Positions 32,154 through 42,581 of a stretch of DNA of 64,000 bases are shown in pieces. Positions within the stretch are counted from its first letter, which is position 1. Each line of letters begins with the position of its first letter. The notes under the pieces were generated by a model. That model did no database searches. It was not told where the DNA came from and saw only the letters and a list, made by a program, of their open reading frames with translations. Source of the DNA: Paragorgia papillata (taxonomy: Eukaryota > Cnidaria > Anthozoa > Scleralcyonacea > Coralliidae); assembly GCA_035771165.1 (NCBI GenBank), contig JAWNZC010000322.1, positions 310,001-374,000 on the forward strand, in the 5' to 3' direction. The position numbers and the translations under genes are program-made.

Positions 32154-32770
32154 TTATTCATATTTCCAGTGTTTATATCGTATCCTAGCAACTAGGTGTT
32201 TGCTGCAGGCGAGATTGGACATAATGTGGGCGAGAACAAGCATGCCCAATTGTTGTACTACCGCATGACATTGCGCATGTGCAGACTTTTTGCTGTCGTT
32301 AGTGAATTTTTTGGACATATATGCCCACATTTTGAACAGAATTTTTTTTTCGACAAGAGCATCTCGTAAAGGATCTATCATCTCAAAAACTTCATTTATC
32401 TTCCTCGGACTCTTCGTAGGATTCGCTACTTCCCTGTTCGGTGGATTCACTGTCCTCTTCCATCGAAAACTCGTTGCTTTCGTCATCTGTGCATGACTCG
32501 TCTTCTCCATCTTCCCCAGACTTCTCGCCATTTTCTTCATCAGTGTGTGCATCCTTACATTGATCCTCCATCACCACATCGTTATATATGCTTATCTGTA
32601 TCGTATCCTCCCTCTAAAATATCTGAAAGTCATCTTGTTCCACCAGAAGCGGATGATCACAACAGATGGCTTGATGTCGTCTTACGTTATACGCAGACGA
32701 AAGACGCTTCAAACATTGGTTACACTGATAACAATTACCCATACTATCATCAGCAAAAATTGAGGAGAAA
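32154..32770 (-). pseudogene. C2HC zinc finger plus acidic region, repeat-type gene, broken
   Basis: The minus strand reads, after a plausible acceptor (ctctctgccag), CYQCNQCLKRLSSAYNVRRH and QAICC, a C-x2-C...H-x3-C finger. An in-frame TAG then follows at about 32618, and a highly acidic stretch (EENGEKSGEDGEDES and DSESTEQGSSES) ends at a stop at 32392. A one-base shift continues as KINEVFEMIDPLRDALVEKK and a lysine-rich helix, to 32154. The order finger, acidic linker, helical domain is one I associate with a multicopy cnidarian zinc-finger family. One stop and one frameshift mark it as a relic. Confidence 0.55.
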
Positions 32771-32825
32771 TTAGGAAACTGGCAGAGAGAAAATGACTAT
32801 ATATTACAATCTATTCCCTAGTTAG

Positions 32826-34303
32826 CATGTGGTACAAAAACGTTGCCGTGATGCATTGTTTGATTGGACATGCACACTCTCGTATATTTTTAACAAGCAA
32901 TATAGATCTCGGAACAAAATCCATATGCGAATTTTGCTCATCATGCATGCTTGCGCATTTTGCTCATTCACATTCGCATTTTGCTCATTACGTGCGCATC
33001 GCAGACATTTACAGTCGCATTTTGCTCATCGCGTGCGCATTTTGCTCATTCACATTCGCATTTTGCTCATTCACATTCGCATTTTGCTCATTCACATTCG
33101 CATTTTGCTAATTTACATTCGCATTTTGTTCATTTACATTCTCATCGTGTTCCCTTACGTCCCTTAAGTCCCCGGACTCAGATAGATAGATAGACAGACC
33201 TTACGTCCCTTAAGTCCAGGGGACTTGATGTAAATGAGCAAAATGCGACTATGTGAATGAGCAGAATGCGAATGAGCAAAATGCACAAGCATGATGAGCA
33301 AAATTCGCATATGGATTTTGTTCGGAGATCTATATTGCTTGTTAAAAATATACGAGAGTGTGCATGTCCAATCAAACAATGCATAATAATAATAATAATA
33401 ACTTTATTTTAATTGTTAAATCCTTTCAGCTATATAGCTGGTATTAATAGGATGAACAATATTTAGCTATATAATTATATGATTTTTAAATATAAATATA
33501 TGATTAATAAATATAAATTACAATATCTATTAAAAAAAGGTAAAAACTCTATAGACTACAAATATGATTACTACTGTCAAGTTCTGAAAGATAATTAAAA
33601 AGTGTTTGTTTACTTTAAAACAATAAATCGAAGTGATTTCGCTGACATAATTCGGCAGTGAGTTCCAATCTTTTGCTCCTGCGTACCTAAACATTGTTTG
33701 TCCAGTTTTAGTTCTTGCCATTGGTAGGTCTAAAAGTGTTTTGTCCCTTAGTTCCCTTTCTACCAAGGTACTTCTAAATTTGAATATACCCTTAAACTGA
33801 TCTGGACATTCCAGAATGTATAACATTTTAAAAATTGTTATAAATCTTAAAAAACGTCGTCTGTTGTATAAGGATAAAAGTTGAAGTTCTTCTCTCATTT
33901 CCTGTGTGCATTTACGTCTTCCCTGGTTTAAAATAATTCTCATAGCGCGATTTTGAACCTTTTCAACTTGACTCGTAAGGGTGGATCCACAGTCGTGCCA
34001 TACAGTCGAGCAATAATCCAGGATTGGCAGGATAGTTTGTTTGTATATGCGGAGTAGAATATGTTTAGGCAAGAAAGCGGAGATTCGGTTCATAAGATGG
34101 AGTCTAGAGTAAGTTCGCTTACAAAGTCTACTGACATGTGGTTCCCAAGAAAGTACGTTGCTAGTACGAACACCAAGGTAATCAAAGGTGGTGACTTCTT
34201 CGAGCTTTTGATTGTGCAAGTAAATTTCGAGTTTGTCTACTTTCTTGATAGCAGGCCTTGAATCATGCATCACGATTCATGGCAACGTTTTTGTACCACA
34301 TGC
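32826..34303. repeat. foldback element with 20-bp minisatellite, split by a LINE
   Basis: The left arm starting gcatgtggtacaaaaacgtt returns inverted at 34281-34303. The next part of that arm (atgcattgtttgattggaca) returns inverted at 33300-33385. Inner sequence is a degenerate tandem of cattttgctcattcacattcg (32950-33140, and inverted 33230-33290). The centre has two cttacgtcccttaagtcc units around (GATA)4. Confidence 0.75.
33384..34276 (-). mobile_element. LINE 3' fragment inserted in the foldback element
   Basis: A 247-codon frame (34273-33530) has the post-catalytic RT region: VTTFDYLGVRTSNVLSWEPH, FLPKHILLRIYKQTILPILD, VEKVQNRAMRIIL, the CR1/L2-type ELQLLSLYNRRRF, and a terminal TMFRYAGAKDWNSLPNYV. 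The 3' end is a (TAA)n-type tail at 33384-33402. The host sequence ATGCAT occurs at both junctions and may be the target duplication. Confidence 0.85.
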
Positions 34304-34338
34304 TTACTAGGCAATAGATTGTAAGATATAGTCGGTAT

Positions 34339-35525
34339 AATAATAATAAACTTTATTTACTGAAGGTATAAACATCTTTTACATGAAATGTATTCCGCCA
34401 GATGGCCTTCAGTTAGTAGGATCAATTAATTAGTGTGTTATACAATTACATGCAGGTTAGTTTATATTTACAAGATGCGAATGCAAATTCTTCTAGGTGA
34501 AGCACAGTTATTGTTTTGCTTTAATACTTTTTAAATTATTTTTTAAATGTAGACATGGTGGTGTTTTCAGTGTTTTTTAAGTAGTCTGGCAGAGAGTTAA
34601 ACAACATAGCTCCACTGTACGAAATTTGTGTTTTTCCAAACTCGGTTGAGACTTTAGGAATTTTCAGATCTGTTAATGATGATCTTGTGTAACGAGTTGG
34701 AATAAGTCGAACAAGTCCAATGGAGCTTTGTTCTTTGTACACTGAACACCAGAATTAGTTTTCTTATCAGTTTAATGAAATTGTGTATCGGAATCCAATT
34801 TATTATTTTAAAAAGTTCGACAGACGAATCATCAGTTGTTGCTTCCAGTATAATGCGTGCCGACCTTTTCTGTAATTTTAAAAGATCGTGCAGCCTTTCA
34901 TTTGAAACAAATCCCCAAACCGTACAGCAATAAAGTAGGTGTGAGAAGATTAACGACTCATAAAACAATATACGAGATAGATTGATGAGGTAAATTTTTT
35001 CGTATCCGTTCAAGTAGAAAAAGTCGTTTACTTATAATTTGAGATATATTTGCTATCTGTTTCATCCCACATTGAAGTACACTATCAAAGTGTACTCCAA
35101 GCAGTTTAAATGTTTTTACTTCGTCAATTACTTCGTTGTTTATTTTAACAAAAATATTTTCACAAGTGTCGGATTTACGTTTAGAAAGAATTTTCATGCT
35201 TTTTCTTTTTTTGCAATTTAAGGACATGAGATTTGTATTTACCCAGTCCGATACTTGATTGAGGTCATTTGTTAATTTCAGGTTTAGATCTGCTATTGAT
35301 AGACTGGAAGCTAGTTGTGTCGTCAGCGAAAATAAACGGTGTTGTATTATTTTGAAAAAGTGGAAGATCATTAATGAATATAATAAATAGAAGCGGTCCT
35401 AAGATTGACCCTTGAGGGACACCACAGCTGACAGATAATGTATCAGAGAAAGACGTTTTGAATTTTACTTTTTGAGTTCGGTTTGAAAGATATGAGTTAA
35501 ACAAGTCTATTTTGTCGCTGGATTA
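34339..35525 (-). mobile_element. LINE fragment with RT motifs, frameshifted
   Basis: On the minus strand: YLSNRTQKVKFKTSFSD, CGVPQGSILGPLLFIIFIND, the catalytic FADDTT, then in shifted frames LNQVSDWVNTNLMSLNCKK, FKLLGVHFDSVLQ, LLYCCTVWGFVSNERLHDLL and YSGAMLFNSLPDYLKN. It ends in a TAT-repeat tail at 34339-34350. It belongs to a different subfamily from the neighbour at 33.4-34.3 kb. Confidence 0.85.
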
Positions 35526-35819
35526 AAATGATATAATTCGAAATCTTTTCTGAGTAATTGAACTTGACGAACGTCCACCGAACGTCTGTTACATTACACC
35601 AAACTCGCAAATGTACCACATGCACTACATGTATACGTACAACTTATCATGTCACCGCGTTGAGGAACACAAAAGAACTAGCTCATCCATTGGCAAACTC
35701 TCTCCTCCGCAGAGGCTTCTATTCGCAGGCGCGCAGGCAATGGTAAAGCGCGCGGAGAACGTCGGGAAGGTGGAAAAAGAGGCGAGAGCCTTGTGCTATT
35801 GTTTTTTCATTCATTTTTC

Positions 35820-36328
35820 CTAAGAATGTGTGTGTTGTGTTTCGTGATTGTGGATTTAATGTTGTTCATGCAGCTATAACTAACTTTTACTGTGTTTCTA
35901 TTGAAAATCTTGTGTATAGCTTGTTGTGTGGTGGGAAATGTTTATCAATTAAGTTTAAGAAACATCGTCCTATGTGTGTTCTAACGTTCTTGCTGTATGG
36001 TGGGTTAAACCAAATGATGTTTCTATGTCGCTTCCTACGTGGTTGGCTTGTTTCCTCATTGGCTTGCGTGTATACTAATTGTTGGTTAAAATTGCTGTGG
36101 TGTAATGCGTTTAGGAAGCGACATAGAAACATCATTTGGTTTTACCCACCATACAGCAAGAACGTTAGAACACACATAGGACGATGTTTCTTAAACTTAA
36201 TTGATAAACATTTCCCACCACACAACAAGCTACACAAATTTTCAACAGAAACACAGTAAAAGTTAGTTATAGCTGCATGAACAACATTAAATCCACAATC
36301 ACGAAACACAACACACACATTCTTAGGA
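35820..36328. repeat. 210-bp inverted duplication of Penelope coding sequence
   Basis: 35820-36032 is the reverse complement of 36113-36328 with few mismatches, around an 80-base spacer. Both arms encode the same RT C-terminal block (HRNIIWFYPPYSKNVRTHIG, LNLIDKHFPPHNK). Confidence 0.85.
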
Positions 36329-36972
36329 AAAATGAAGGAAAAAACAATAGCACAAGTGGTTGTAACTGCAGAAATAAAGATCAATGCCCACTCGGTGGGC
36401 AATGTTTGACAAACAACATCATATATAAAGCAACTATTTCGACAAACAACACTAATGACACTAAGCATTACATATGCATGACAGCAAACAGTTTTAAGGA
36501 GTTTTACAGAAACCACACCAAATCTTTTCAACACAAAAAATATTCAAACGAAACCGAACTCTCCAAACACATATGGAATTGGAAAAACAAAAAACAAAAT
36601 TTTAATATTAATTGGTCAATTTTAAAACGGTCAGCAGCATACTCAGGAGGATCTAACCGATGTAATTTATGTTTGGAAGAAAAACTTTGCATTATGAAAT
36701 CCGAAAAACCCACTTTACTTAACAAAAAATCAGAAATCCTTTCAACACGTCGGCACAAAAACAAGTTTAAGATAAAGAACGTAGGTGTAGGTAAGAACAA
36801 AGGTAGGAATGTAGGTAGCGCACCATCGACCCGCACACCGCCACCAACCCACACACCGCCACCAACCCACACACCGCCAACAACCCACACACCCAGAAGC
36901 GTGTCATCAACCCACACACCCATTAGCAATGACGTAAGCAACTCAACCTATCGAAAATCTTCAGCCGCCTGA
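36113..36972 (+). mobile_element. Penelope-like element: RT end and GIY-YIG endonuclease
   Basis: The RT C-terminal tail (36113-36260, one frameshift near 36238) leads into an open frame, 36277-36972. The frame contains the CNCRNKDQCPLGGQC cysteine knuckle (residues 29-43), IIYKATI (48-54, the GIY position), HYICMTANSFKEFYRNHTKS (64-83, the YIG position), LSKHIW, WSILKRSAAYSGGSNRCNLC and EEKLCIM with a candidate catalytic Glu. YIG reads YIC, and the expected Arg after FKE is Phe, so the endonuclease is probably dead. The C-terminal tail is a THTPP-rich repeat. The element is 5' truncated. Confidence 0.85.
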
Positions 36973-37006
36973 AGATCGCCCAGCGTGAAACTGACAGTAG
37001 CGCCCA
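36961..37006 (+). ncRNA. candidate hammerhead ribozyme (type I) of the Penelope-like element
   Basis: The core is in full order: CTGAAGA (36969-36975), helix II tCGC-cca-GCGt, GAAA (36987-36990), helix III ACT-gac-AGT, unpaired A at 36999 (predicted cleavage after it), then GCG pairing with CGC just before CTGA (helix I). The weak points are a T-T mismatch at the 10.1-11.1 position and a short helix I. Hammerheads are established in Penelope-like elements. The ORF's TGA stop (36970-36972) lies inside the CUGA core. Confidence 0.6.
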
Positions 37007-37101
37007 TCAACATTTGAGGTAAGCCCACTTATAGTATATATTCGCTCTATCTTTACGGTATTGAGCACTTTTCGACATTTCGCGAACAACACTTTGTTTG
37101 T

Positions 37102-37106
<5 letters not shown>

Positions 37107-37168
<62 letters not shown>
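37107..37168. repeat. (TA)n
   Basis: About 31 TA units. Confidence 0.97.
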
Positions 37169-37172
<4 letters not shown>

Positions 37173-38066
37173 CAAATCCACAACTTGCGCAGTTCGGATA
37201 GCAGAGTACTGGTAACTAGTACTAACTTGTTAAATTATTCAAATTATTTAAATTTACGTCAGCAAATTATAATCATCATAAGTTCGGTTGGATTGCGAAA
37301 TACAGTTTTTCAGCGAACACGATCATGACGAAAGAAATCTTTGCCAGGAAAAATGGTTTCAGCTACAATGTACATTAACATTACTATGGAAAAAGACCAA
37401 AGAAAGAAGGCTAAGAAAAGATGTGACAGCAATAGAGACAGCAGAGAAGAGGCAACAATAAACAGGACTTAAAACGACTGAGAAAAGCCTAAAAATGTAT
37501 ACAATAAAGACCGAAAACGATGCCGACCGAAATGTATCTGAAAGAGCAAGGATGTGTCCTGAAACTGTTCAAAGCTGGTAAAGAATTCTGCTCTGGTGTA
37601 TTCTACTTAACTCGAGAGAGAACGATGAAGACATTTTGAAACAAACGGCTTTTTAGATCATGTGAGGAGAACTGAATGATGGCTTGTCATATTTATGTGT
37701 CAACAACGAAAACAGTAAGAAACCGCGAACGAGAAAAACAATTCGAAAAGAGTGGACTGAATTGGTAGTGTTTGTGGTGATATGAGCAGAAGAAAGTTTA
37801 ATAACGGTAGGAGATTCGTATTTACCAGTTTAGCTGAGTTATTAACGAAAGAAATCTTGATCTGATGAAAATCAATATAAATAGGTCGTTGGCATTGTGT
37901 CTTTTCTTGGCCACTATTTATATCTGTTTTTGAATGAGAATTTGTCATTTAGTTCATCTCGGGTTTTTTTAAATATTGACTATGCATGTTCTTTCGCCTT
38001 TCGGTCTGTCAATACATGACAACAGATGAACTTTGCTAATTAATTTTCTGGGATGTTTTCGGGTGG
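37169..38066. other. intergenic, nothing recognised
   Basis: No coding match; purine-rich around 37380-37640. Confidence 0.4.
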
Positions 38067-38097
38067 GGGGGGGGGGGGGTGGTGGGGGGGGGGGGGT
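38067..38097 (+). repeat. poly-G tract
   Basis: Long G runs broken only by single T bases (tggtggggg). It could form G-quadruplexes and is also prone to sequencing error. Confidence 0.9.
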
Positions 38098-38175
38098 TGT
38101 TGTTGTGTTAAAAATGCATATAAAGCGGCGAGGGGTTGTTGCGTTTATGTATTTCTAGTCTGGCACTACTGGCAG

Positions 38176-38384
38176 TAGCCTGGTACCCTGGCCCAATTTC
38201 AAAAGAAATATGGGCCAGGTAACCACTAATCTCATTCTCGCGTCATGAGGGCAAAATCCACTTATGACGATTGCAGTTTTACTCATAGCCACTAAAAACG
38301 CGCGAAATTTCAACCAATAGGAAAGCAGAAGTCTTTAGTGGTTACCTGGCCCATATTCTTTGATTGGGCCAGGGTACCAGGCTA
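38176..38384. mobile_element. 209-bp MITE, 9-bp TSD (Mutator-like)
   Basis: TAGCCTGGTACCCTGGCCCA and its inverted copy bound it; caggtaaccacta is also inverted inside. The flanks are TACTGGCAG on both sides (38167-38175, 38385-38393). Confidence 0.88.
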
Positions 38385-38393
38385 TACTGGCAG

Positions 38394-38926
38394 AGGCTAC
38401 TTTTCTTTCCCTCTTCCCATCATTCCTCGCGCGTCTTCTCCGCCTCCGAGCCTCTGCGGAGGAGAGAGTGAGATGTACACCATAGTGTCACAGGGTCAGG
38501 AGAAATATCGATTAATAGGTTTAGTCTTTTGCGTAAATTAAAAACAAATTTGATTGTTTGGTATATGAAATGTTATACATTAGGGACATCAAACCCTCTC
38601 TCAATGTTCAATCGGACTCAATTAGTGCCAAACTTGTTAAATAGTTCTTATTGTTTTTCTTTTGTATATAATTATGAACTTTTTAATCTTGATAATGCGT
38701 AAGAAACGTAGAAACGTCGTCGATACTTATTTTTAATAAAGATATGTTTTTACCGTTTTAACTCTTCTTGAAACCGTTACTTATTAAGAAGTCTAGTAAG
38801 AAATATGAAATCTTATAAATGCTACGATTCAATGCAGAGATTGGAAATCAACGATTAAAATTTAATACTGATAATGATGTCGTCATTATTACGTCATCGA
38901 TCCTTTTCAACCTCGTTTGCTCGTAC
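38394..38926. other. intergenic, nothing recognised
   Basis: A Penelope-tail-like aagaaacgtagaaacgtcg lies near 38700; otherwise featureless. Confidence 0.35.
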
Positions 38927-40354
38927 CTAACCTGAATGTCAGGCCTTTATTTGTTCCCGCCTTCCGCTAAACCCGTCAGCGTGGGCAGAGGTGTGGGCGA
39001 GCGAGAAGGCGAGAAAAATAAAGGCCTGAGGAAACTCTTAACAAAACTGTCTTCCGCCCACTTTGCTATTTTTAAACATGAACGAGTATGATTGATATGA
39101 GTTGTGAGTAGTTGTCAAAAGAACAAAGCGTATGTTTTGATTTCATTCCACAGAAATACAGTATAGTCTTTCTCCGCGTCTGGTTTTAGTCCAGACTAGT
39201 CTTGGTAGACTTGCAATAAATACACGAGCTCCAATTGAAGGCGTTTCTAGACCCGATCTAGAGAAGAAGTTGAAGAATTGGAAAATACGACAAGAAACCG
39301 AGAAATTTGACAATTTGAGAGTATACATATATATTGATTCAAAATTCCACCATAATAAAAGATAAACACGATTTGATAGCCGCCTAGCTTGATAGTATAG
39401 TTTCGACTAAATTAATAAAATATATAATTTTGTAGCACAGGCTAGAACGTTGGAGAAAAGGATCGACTGCATGGATATTGATGTTTTATATTAAAAACAA
39501 ACGCAATAGTTTGGAATTATTTTATACAGTTTTAGAATTTAAATTTTAGAATGCAGGTAGGCCATTTAATATTAATATTGATACATAATTATAAATGTCT
39601 CAACCGTATTAAACTCAGTCATCCACAACTAAGACTAACTGATTCCAGTCCGAGATTCCAGTTTTGTAACTTACGGGTCCACTTTTCTGACAACTATTGT
39701 TCAGCACTGCCATAAACAACTTGGACTTTCGCATCGGCTTCGCCTTCACTGAGTAGCCATTGTATTGAACGAAGGACCCAAGTAGACTGCTTTTCGCAAG
39801 GTCTCCACCTGCTACAACGAAATTCCTCACTGTGCCATGTTGAAGTCGATGAAGTTCAGAGAACGCAAATGGCAATATATGATATATCAGACTTTACCAA
39901 AACCAGTGGGCAAAACAGCAAAGACATCTTGGCCTTCAACAGCGAGCTTTCGAATGCACGCCGTTTGTTCTGGTTTCAAAGACTCATTGCCGAAGTGGTT
40001 TAACAAAGCGGTTTCGAAAAATCCTTCTATGGTTTGATTTCCGACATAATAAATGATTAAATGAATGAATTGGTCACAGAAACGTACACGATAAACACAT
40101 TCGAGAAATGGCGATGACCTTGTCACGGTGCACCTTTGGGCAGTTGTTTATCTGAATGAACCAATCAAAATCCTTACTTCAATTAGTCTTACTTCAATCA
40201 GAGCTCCCGTCCGTGAGATGGACGGAGTCCCCACAGTTTTGTTAAGAGTTTCCTCAGGCCTTTATTTTTCTCGCCTTCTCGCTCGCCCGCACCTCTACGC
40301 GCGCTGCCGGTTAGCGGGAGGCGGGAACAAATAAAGGCCTGACATTCAGGTTAG
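38927..40354. mobile_element. TIR element carrying a RecQ-helicase fragment, copy A
   Basis: The TIRs CTAACCTGAATGTCAGGCCT (about 120 bp each, through the CCTGAGGAAACTCTTAACAA part) bound 1428 bp. The flanks are CTCGTAC and TTCGTAC (38920-38926, 40355-40361), a 7-bp duplication with one change. The only recognisable cargo is a minus-strand RecQ exon. Copy B lies at 46154-47554. Confidence 0.88.
39838..40126 (-). pseudogene. RecQ-like DNA helicase fragment (motif 0 and Walker A)
   Basis: The minus strand reads LNHFGNESLKPEQTACIRKL (motif 0), then DVFAVLPTGFGK (Walker A), and after a small shift ILPFAFSELHRLQH, where helicase similarity stops abruptly, as at an exon end. RecQ helicases unwind DNA 3'-5'. 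Only about 75 residues of the N-terminal lobe are present, so no activity is possible. The sequence beyond looks like captured intron. Confidence 0.7.
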
Positions 40355-40474
40355 TTCGTACCCAGGTTCTTATCTCCGCTGCTCGTTGTTTTCTGTTTCA
40401 CAACACTTCGAAACAAACATAACTCATTTGTCAGACTAGTTCAAACCTATTGTATCGGAAGGAATCAACCGGAA

Positions 40475-41041
40475 ATGTTTATAATTAAAAGCGTACTCCT
40501 GGCTGTAATTTATGTTCTTCTCTTGTTAAACAATGAGATAATTCAAGCAGAAGCTTTCGATGATTGTAGTAGCGACTTTGGGTGTCCGGGTTCGCAATAC
40601 TGCTGCGAGAGAAAATTTCCAGATTACAACGTTTGTCAATCTGACTGCCTGGGTGAATCATGCATCTGGAATAGTGATTGTGCGCCTGACGAATGTTGTG
40701 ATTCAAACGACAAGTGTTCATCTGACTGTACTGACAGTCTAGCTGGCGGGATTATTGCTGCTATTGTCATTGGTGTTATTATCATCATTGCCATTCCTAT
40801 CACCATCGTCATATGTTGTTGTTTTTGTGGTGTGGCCGCGTCCTCTGCTTCCCGAAGACCAATGCAACACGGTGTCGTCCTGACACAACAACAAGCGGCT
40901 GGCGTGACTGTTGTTGCTGCACACAACACCCAAGTTCCGTATTATCCACCGACTGTCCAGCCGACTCCTTACTACAATCATTTCAACCAAGGGCAAGTTG
41001 TACCTCCTCATCAGCCGCCAACAGCTTTGCCTCCACCTTAA
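40475..41041 (+). CDS. cysteine-rich single-pass membrane protein, long form B
   Basis: A single-exon, 188-residue protein. The signal peptide is residues 1-27 (leucine-rich, cut near QAEA). The ectodomain has 12 cysteines (31, 37, 43, 44, 54, 58, 63, 69, 74, 75, 81, 85), two six-cysteine units with a CC pair each. The transmembrane helix spans about 91-113, followed by CCCFC (114-118). The tail is rich in Q, P and Y (for example YYPPTVQPTPYYNH) but lacks the PPPY motif of the two paralogues. The shared CLGESCI and CAPDECC strings tie it to the gene at 26970. It starts 120 bases after the RecQ TIR element, so that insertion may lie in its promoter. Function unknown. Confidence 0.82.
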   Translation: MFIIKSVLLAVIYVLLLLNNEIIQAEAFDDCSSDFGCPGSQYCCERKFPDYNVCQSDCLGESCIWNSDCAPDECCDSNDKCSSDCTDSLAGGIIAAIVIGVIIIIAIPITIVICCCFCGVAASSASRRPMQHGVVLTQQQAAGVTVVAAHNTQVPYYPPTVQPTPYYNHFNQGQVVPPHQPPTALPPP

Positions 41042-41266
41042 TATAATCCAGCTTCATTTTCCTAACGTTTTACTTAAGTCAGTCATTCATTGTCACTCCT
41101 GACGCATATATAAACATGTTTCATAGTTTATGATAATATACTGTTTTAACAAATAATCTTTAATTTTATAATAATTTTATAATTTTTCATTTTTCAAGAT
41201 ACGTATAAATATTTAAGTCAAGACTGTATAGTATATAATTATAACGTCTCATGATTAGTAGTTAAT

Positions 41267-41272
41267 AATAAA
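41267..41272 (+). promoter_or_regulatory. candidate poly(A) signal of the 40.5-kb gene
   Basis: AATAAA about 225 bases after the stop codon. Confidence 0.5.
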
Positions 41273-41407
41273 ATGTTTAGTGGCTTGGAGAAAGATAATA
41301 AGTCCAATTGTCCAAACTACATGTGATCAATTTTCTATGAAAAATAACTACAGTTACCTATGCATGGGATTTAGAGAGAGCACCAAGCTTTACGATAAAG
41401 ATCCTTA

Positions 41408-42332
41408 ACTCATTCCGGTCCAAGGGCTTAACGCCAGACGATTTTATTCACCTCTGGGGAGCCAGAATAAAATACCAGAGACCAATTCGGACAGGAAAAG
41501 AGTTAGACCCCGTTTACACTAGAGCAAAAGTATCGGGATTCACATTGTTTTTCATCCTCATGGGAATAAAAAACAATGTGAATCCGGATACTTTTGCTCT
41601 AGTGTAAACGGGGTCTTATAAGAGAGATAGTTTATAACTCATTCGTGTCCGAGGGCTTTCCCAGAGGTGAATAAAATCCTCTGGCCATTAGCCAGAAAAC
41701 TACCAGGTGACCGGTAATTAATGTACTCCACCCTCGTTAAATAAAGTTTTTCTTCTTCTTCTTCTTCAGAATAAAATGCCAAAGACCAATTCGGACACGA
41801 AAGAGTTAAACTTTGTTTTCGTGTTTCCGAAGCTCAGTACTTTTAAATAATTTAAAATGCTAACTTATTACATTCTAAGGACATTTAGATCTTCAGTCAT
41901 GAAATTAATAATTAATTGGATCTGTTCATCATGGCGGGAATTACACTGAAATATTTCTTCGCCTGGTTGTTTCTTCTTGTCTTGTATTTGCGTTGTTTCT
42001 TGGCAAAGAGAGTATTTGTTTTGGGACTGAAAAAATGCGTTCTAAGTATTAATTTATGGCATAGCAACAAATTGATTATCCTTGAGTGTTGCTATGCACA
42101 TTGCCGCGTGTTTGCATGCATAATTTGGCTAAAATTATTGTATTTACAAAATGAATCTATATAGCAGCCCCACAGACACCTTAAAGTGCTTATATAGTCA
42201 GCTCAATTTGGTTGGGATAATTCAATGGCTCTTTCCTGTCCGAATTGGTCGTTAGTATTTTATTCTGGCTAACGCCAGACGATTTTATTCACCTCTGGGG
42301 AAGCCCTTGGACAGGAATGAGTTAATAGATTT
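41408..42332. repeat. cluster of three copies of a 105-bp palindromic repeat
   Basis: Copies at 41408-41508, 41645-41812 and 42228-42332 share taactcattc.tgtcc ends, an inverted ggacaggaaagagtta end and the core gattttattcacctctgggg. The middle copy is interrupted by about 70 bases ending in (CTT)n. A fourth, truncated copy opens the window. No gene lies between them. Confidence 0.75.
41513..41616. repeat. 104-bp near-perfect hairpin
   Basis: accccgtttacactagagca on the left and its exact complement on the right; the arms are about 45 bases each. Confidence 0.85.
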
Positions 42333-42581
42333 TAATAATTTTTTCATTGTTTTGAACAGGTTGTTATTTTCAATGGTCACTGGCAGGTCATTATTGTGGT
42401 CAATCAAGTGGAACTGGAGGTTTATTTCTTAATAATAACCTCCTATTCCGCCTCAAAGACCCCAATAATGACGTGCTGTTCTACCTCACCGATCTTCACA
42501 CATATACCTTTTATAATAACAAAGGTACACTACAAAAAATCGCCTTTTTACTAACAACATTTCTTTGCCTCAGTATTACAC

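Noticed and set aside
32827..33193. ORFs rich in FAHSHSH, and possible CRISPR-like regular repeats
   Set aside because: A degenerate 20-bp minisatellite in a foldback element of an animal genome; units are contiguous with no unique spacers.
35828..36259. A 143-codon ORF spanning the palindrome
   Set aside because: The frame runs through both arms of an inverted duplication; only the second half is real Penelope coding sequence, and it is frameshifted.
36528..36941. Minus-strand 137-codon ORF with GGVWVGGG repeats
   Set aside because: Shadow of the THTPP-repeat end of the Penelope ORF on the plus strand.
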